This document shows, one piece after another, positions 58,798 through 64,000 of a stretch of DNA of 64,000 bases. The notes beneath the pieces are model-generated. The model did not search any database, was not told the DNA's origin, and saw only the letters and a program-made list of their open reading frames with translations. Source of the stretch: Leptodactylus fallax (taxonomy: Eukaryota > Chordata > Amphibia > Anura > Leptodactylidae); contig CAMRHE010000457.1 of assembly GCA_947044405.1 (NCBI GenBank), forward strand, positions 1,228,001 through 1,292,000, written 5' to 3'. The first letter of the stretch is position 1. Every line of letters begins with the position of its first letter. The translations under genes were made by a program, and so were the position numbers.

Positions 58798-59330
58798 TCT
58801 TAAAGTGGAAGAATTTTGATAAAATTGACTATGTTTCTGAAGGTTGTTACAAGTGATAAGCAAATTGGTCAGAGCAAACTGGTTTTAAATCAAATTTTCT
58901 AAGATTGTTTGTTTCTAACTACAACACCCCTTTGGGCCGACCTCTGTGTGCAGTGTGTGTTGAGGTCCTCACTTCACTATGGTGCAGTGCCTCCAACCAA
59001 ACCTTGCTAGGAGCTCTGTAGGAATGCTGAAGGGTCTTCCTCTTCTTCTAAGGGTCAACTCAGGAAACCCCCACCTAAGCTCAGTACACTCAGTTAAGGG
59101 TAAAACTACTAAACAGGTTTATTACAGAAAGTTAACAAATGGTGAACAGAGTAAGAATGATGCTAACAGGAAAATAGTGCAGCAATTCACATAACAATGA
59201 ACAGGTACATATAGCAATAATAAAACATTTAACTCCTACTTGTGGACATAGGCTATATAACAGTCCTGGCTGGTAAAACAGTATTGAAATGTTCACCTGA
59301 TATATCAACTATGGAGGACAACAAGGGTTT
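58798..59330. other. Non-coding after gene D
   Basis: No gene or named repeat recognised. Confidence 0.45.
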
Positions 59331-59334
59331 CAAT

Positions 59335-60108
59335 TAGAGATGAGCGAATTTCTCAAAAATGCAATTTAGCAGCTTCGTCGAATTTCCCAAAACAATTTGC
59401 TTCGACCCGAATTACTTTGTGGTGAATCACGTCAAAAACAGCTATTTTCCTGGCTGCAGAGAACCTGGGTATATGGGGATATGAATTTTAAACTAAGGAC
59501 ATATCGGAATAGCCTTTAGAAAGGCTATTCTACTCCTACCTTTTCCGTTGCATCATGACGCCTACGATGTCCTGGTGCACCGGGCCTGCGCAGAGCCACT
59601 CGGAATAGAATCAAGATGGCCACCGGACATGCGCAGAGCCACTCGGAATAGAATCAAGATGGCCACCGGACATGCACAGAGCCGCTCGTGTAGGAATAGG
59701 ATAAAGATGGCTGCTGGACATGCACAGAGCCACTCGTGGCGGCCATTTTGATTATATCCCATATTCCCATAATCAAGCCCATATTGATTCTATTCCGAGC
59801 AGCTCTGCGCATGTCCGGCAGCCATCTTGATTCTATTCAGAGCGGCTATGCGCATGCTCGATGGTCATTTTGATTCTTTTATTACATGAGCTAGGAGGAC
59901 CAGGACATCGCAGGGGGTGTGATGCAACAGCAAAGGTAGGAGTAGAATAGCCTTTCTAAAGGCTATTCCGATGTGTCCTTAGTTTAAAATGTGATTTGAT
60001 ACCACAAAGCGTGAAGAAAACCGGATTCAATGCGAATCGAAGATCTCCTGAAATTCGTATCGAATTCCACTTCGTCAGCTTCGATTCATTGATCTCCAGT
60101 TACGATGC
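59335..60108. repeat. Palindromic MITE with internal tandem array
   Basis: The left part AGAGATGAGCGAATTTCTC and the right part TTCGATTCATTGATCTC mirror each other. The blocks GGAATAGCCTTTAGAAAGGC TATTC and GTAGGAGTAGAATAGCC occur on both sides in opposite orientation. The centre holds about four ~46-bp units (GGACATGCGCAGAGCCACTC, AATAGAATCAAGATGGCC) followed by inverted versions. A Harbinger-like MITE is possible but not proven. Confidence 0.75.
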
Positions 60109-60689
60109 TGTCCTCACCCACCACATAAAACAGTAACCCACAGATGATAGTGATCACCACATTCACTTATGCTGCAGGTAACAGCTATTACACGCTCCTT
60201 GACTACATATAATGTAGATATGGCAATGGCTGCAGCAATGAAAGAACACAGTCCAACCTTTGGGACTCAGTTGTTGCGAGCATTGGCATGCATTGGTGCA
60301 CTTTAATCTCAGAGAAACAGTAATATCCTTTCTGTAACAGTTCTCTCTAGCTTCCTAACAACAGTACAACAAGTTCCAGCAAGATTTACTCAATAACTCT
60401 TGTAACCTGGTGCCAGTCTCGGATCCCACTGGTTGCTGCAGTCTTCAGGTGAAAGGACACTAATGGAGTAAATGGCAGGGATCCCCTGTGATTTTAAATC
60501 CTTCTGGTGCTGATGTAATTCTACACTGCCTGTTGGGGTATTGTTCTGCGTCAAACCTGCATATATACACCACCATTCCTCACTTCAATCTGTGTCCCAG
60601 TGACCTTTTTTCAAATATCCATTGCAGGCTCAGTGGTGACACATTTTAAAATTGTCTGGTAAAAGAGGGTGGCAATGGAGAGGGTAATG

Positions 60690-62018
60690 TAGGAAGAAAC
60701 ACCCATGTTACCGCTGATAGTGATACAGTGACTTTGAGCCAGTCTTCAGCATATACCTCCTCCACTCCAACAGTTAATTTGCAACCATTGCAGTGTTGGA
60801 TGGAAAACAAAACATCTACATCCTTGGTTGCTTACCTTCTGACAAGTGTATCATTAGCACCAAGCAATGCAATGAGCATTGGATAGCCATGCTTTTAGAC
60901 CCTTGCTATAAAATCAAGGCAAAATTGACATTTAACCAGGATAAGCTTTGGACCCAGTTTGCAGCAGCTTTTGCTGAGAAGGCACCTGCCATCCATATGT
61001 CTGACCAGGATTCCCTGCTCTGCTGCATCTGCCTCTTCTACCACTACCACAACAACAAGTAGCAGAAGCAGCAGCTAATTCCAGTCATACCTGGACTGTG
61101 CACTTTCTCTGGAAGATACCCTTAGCCGTGACCCCACTGACTACTTGGACCAGTGGCAGGAGCTGGCCCAGTTTGCCATCAGTTTATTGTCTTGTCTACC
61201 CTTCAGTTTACCCTCAGAGAGGGTATTTAGTGTTGCAGGTGGAACTGTCACACTAAATCAAACAACATTGTCCTCCACAAGTGTGGGAAACATTGCATTT
61301 ATGGAAATGAATTAGGCATTGATCCATGAGGGTTTTCACATACCTCTGTCCAATGCCAAAAAATAGATCTGCCATTCCTGGTTATTTATCACCTTCCTGA
61401 AGATGTTATTTCTGCCGTCTGCCTGTCCATCATGTACTGCTGCAGCTATCTCTACTACAACACTCTCTCTACACATCAAAATATCTCCTATATTGTCCAT
61501 CATGTTCCATCTTGTACTGCTGCCACTACTACTATCCTTTAACAGCTGGATATCTCCTGCCTTGTCCTCATGTTGCATGCTGTACTGCAGTAACTACTAC
61601 TACTACTACTATGCATACACAGTTAGATATCTTATTCCTTGTCTACAGGGATCAGTCCATATTTGTGTGAGCCCCCTTGGTTGGCAGCTTCAGTGGGCCC
61701 CTTTGCAGTTCAACTCATGTAGCAGAAGTGTGTTCATCTGAAAACCACCATAGAAAAAAAACACTCCAAATTGATTGATAAAATATCCAAATGAAAAAGC
61801 CAGACAGTAGGACTAATATTGTATTGACACACAGTATAATATCCTGTATATATACTATTCCCCCACATAGTATAATGACTTTTTTCTCTCGCTTATGATT
61901 GTTCTTACTGTAAGTTTTTGGAATATACTGTAAATCCTTGTCCTATTTACCAATCTGGTGGCAGTGTATACTACCAGGGACTACCACCTTCTCCATCTCA
62001 GTCCCGACCACCATGAAG
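60690..62018 (+). mobile_element. Decayed hAT-type transposon
   Basis: Plus-strand remnants read HWIAMLLDPCYKIKAKL (about 60876), corresponding to the ATLLDPRYK segment of hAT transposases, then DYLDQWQELAQFA and SLPSERVFSVAGGTVTLNQT with STSVGNIAFMEMN to a stop at 61311 (the C-terminal dimerisation region). Many frame breaks. The last 250 bp match 42255-42509 and both copies end with CCATGAAG. Confidence 0.7.
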
Positions 62019-62860
62019 TTTTGTTAACAACATGTCTGTCAACACAAGCATCCCATCGTTTCCATACACTGTCGATGCCTTCATCCCCCACCGCTGCCGC
62101 CTCCCCTACAGAATTTCTCCTTGATTATATGCTGCTAGGTAACTGCTATTTTGCCATTAAAGGGTTAAATCTCTCCTTTCTGACAGTGAAAGGCAACATA
62201 TCATGAATCTTCTCTTTCTAGTGCACCAGAGGTCAGGGGTAATACATTTATGATGCACAGACTGGCAGGAAAATCATAAAGATAAGGGGATCTCCGGACT
62301 TCTGTACCCAGTCAAAGATGTCATTGTAAATTACAGCATTTAATTCACTTGAACACTTCCCCCTCCATTTGTATGGTCTTTCCACCAATGATTGTGCATT
62401 ACTAAAATAAAGACCACAAGACACAGTGGGCACCCAAAGCTGGTTACCCTCTGACGGAGCAAAACTTCCATATTGATGAACTATGTTCCTTCATGTTATA
62501 CAATAAATAGAGGTTGGTGAGTGACGTCTACTGAATACCCAGTGTTGTAGCCACAGTGACTGTATTATTTTGTGACCATTTTTAGTGTACACAAAAAAAT
62601 AGAGCAGGAAGGTCACATCTGCTTAGTTATCACATAATTGTCTTCCCGGGCATTAAGGAAAAAAAAATAACCTTTTGGCACCCAGGTCTCAGCGACTATT
62701 ATATTATAATCACAATAAATTACTCACACAATACCCTGGGGCTACTCTAACACGAGGTTCTTAGGTATATAAAACGGAAAGGTTGGTTAAGTAGATAAAG
62801 GTGAAGACTAGAGGACCGTGGGGATTGTAAGCAGAAGACAAATACATTTAGTAAGTCCAT
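62019..62860. other. Non-coding right of the hAT remnant
   Basis: No exon or named repeat recognised. Confidence 0.45.
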
Positions 62861-62879
62861 GATACAATTACTTATATAG

Positions 62880-64000
62880 CATAACTGTATAAATGAAAAA
62901 TTATCAAGCTTTTACAAATTACCATTAAATTTGAAAATATTGTGTCAGCTCATAAAATTAAACAATATCATAATTTATTTTCTAATTCTTATTTTTCATC
63001 ACTATATTACAACTAATTAAAACAATAATGTAACATTACATTCCTGTTTCTTTATCTTAATGATAAATAAAAAATATAAATAATAAAAATTCTTTCTGAA
63101 AGATTCATCATTCCTAAAATGTCTACCTATTATATGTATAAAAGAAAATTAAAAGAAATTTATAAATAGAGACGTACATAGATATTTATATATAATTTTT
63201 AAATTCTTACGTCTGTTTCATTTTCTCTAGAAACCCTAAAGGTTCTGTAATTCCTCTATGGAAAATTTCCAAAAGTATAAATATGCAAAAAAAAACTAAA
63301 CAAAAATATATAAATAGTTTTCATGCTCCTGTACAGTAAAAGTTTTAAAAAATTATGAAAAAAAAAAAAATATATATTAAGGACATAAGTAATATGTAAA
63401 ACACATGTAAAACTTGATGCTTGGATACAACTTATTTCATAAGGTCAAATACAAATTTTTATTTTCTATTAATTAAAATGTAATTAATGTGTTTTATATA
63501 CAACTTAATACAAATCCATAGCTTGTAGGGAATTATAATGTTGGTTAAAAGAAAACACAATAAATTAAAAAAAAAGACTTAAAATGTATTTATATGAAGT
63601 AAATATCTGTAATGCTTCTCTCACTACTCCCTTGTTGTACACTTTCATACATAAGCAGAGAATAAGCAAGCTTTTGCGAATTAACATTAAATATGAAAAT
63701 ATTGCATAACTTCACAAAGTAAAAAACAATGTAATTTAATTTTTAACGTATTTTTTTTATAATAATTTTATAGTTAATTACTACAATAACTGAACTACAT
63801 ATTACTATTTCTTTATCGAAGTGATAAATAGAAAATATAAATTATACAAATTCATGATATTTAAATTGTCTAATTATTATATATAAAAGAAAATAAAACA
63901 AAATCTCAAAATAGACATAGTTTCCAAAAAATATTTAAAAATATATATTAATATTCCAGTTTTGCAATAAATATAAAAATTCAGAAAGGTGAGACAAAAA
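62880..64000. repeat. Very AT-rich direct repeat, period about 762 bp
   Basis: The block beginning CAAGCTTTTACAAATTACC at 62905 recurs as CAAGCTTTTGCGAATTAACA at 63667, and the match continues (ATTAAATxTGAAAATATTG, TTTCTTTATC, GATAAATA, TTATATGTATAAAAGAAAAT) to the window end. This suggests at least two units of a satellite-like array extending to the right. Confidence 0.7.

Noticed and set aside
61403..61741. 112-codon frame after the hAT transposase remnant
   Set aside because: It overlaps a Ser/Thr/Ile-rich low-complexity stretch with a (TAC)n run and shows no domain.

Overview
This is vertebrate genomic DNA, almost certainly from an anuran amphibian. It holds a tandem array of four vomeronasal type-2 receptor (V2R, family C GPCR) genes, all on the + strand, embedded in dense transposable elements of the kinds that dominate frog genomes: Tc1-like, hAT, Penelope-like, L2 and L1. 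The species assignment is inference, because no species-specific gene was recognised. I call the receptors A to D from left to right.

Gene A (2027-4879) shows only its last two exons; exons 1-4, if present, lie left of base 1. Gene B (8405-17729) has all six exons, but exon 3 carries a one-base frameshift, so it is a probable pseudogene. Gene C (22525-32581) is complete: six exons of 221, 292, 831, 228, 124 and 914 nt with matching splice phases encode about 869 residues. Gene D (42511-58730) has no visible exon 1, its exon 2 is cut off on the 5' side by a repeat, and exons 3-6 are open.

The shared architecture is: exon 1, signal peptide and start of the ectodomain; exons 2-4, Venus-flytrap ligand-binding domain; exon 5, most of the nine-cysteine linker; exon 6, last three linker cysteines, seven membrane helices and a short tail. 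These receptors are expected in sensory neurons of the nose, binding amino-acid or peptide cues.

Transposable elements explain much of the rest. There are Tc1-like elements in B intron 4 (13893-15530) and C intron 3 (26683-27614), between C and D (34216-35843, and a nested composite 35929-40343 that also contains an L2 LINE), in D intron 5 (52638-54272), and a decayed one in B intron 1. A palindromic Penelope-like element with a 13-bp target duplication sits at 50784-52426, and a second, older Penelope reverse transcriptase at about 55070-57130. A 2.5-kb hAT-type element with an 8-bp target duplication lies inside a minisatellite in D intron 2. hAT transposase remains follow gene D. Fold-back MITEs are frequent, and the last kilobase is a very AT-rich direct repeat.

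No tRNA, rRNA, CRISPR or prokaryotic feature is present. I see no clearly novel multi-gene system. The most interesting items are the repeat-truncated receptor D, the near-intact pseudogene B, the nested transposon stack and the palindromic Penelope element.
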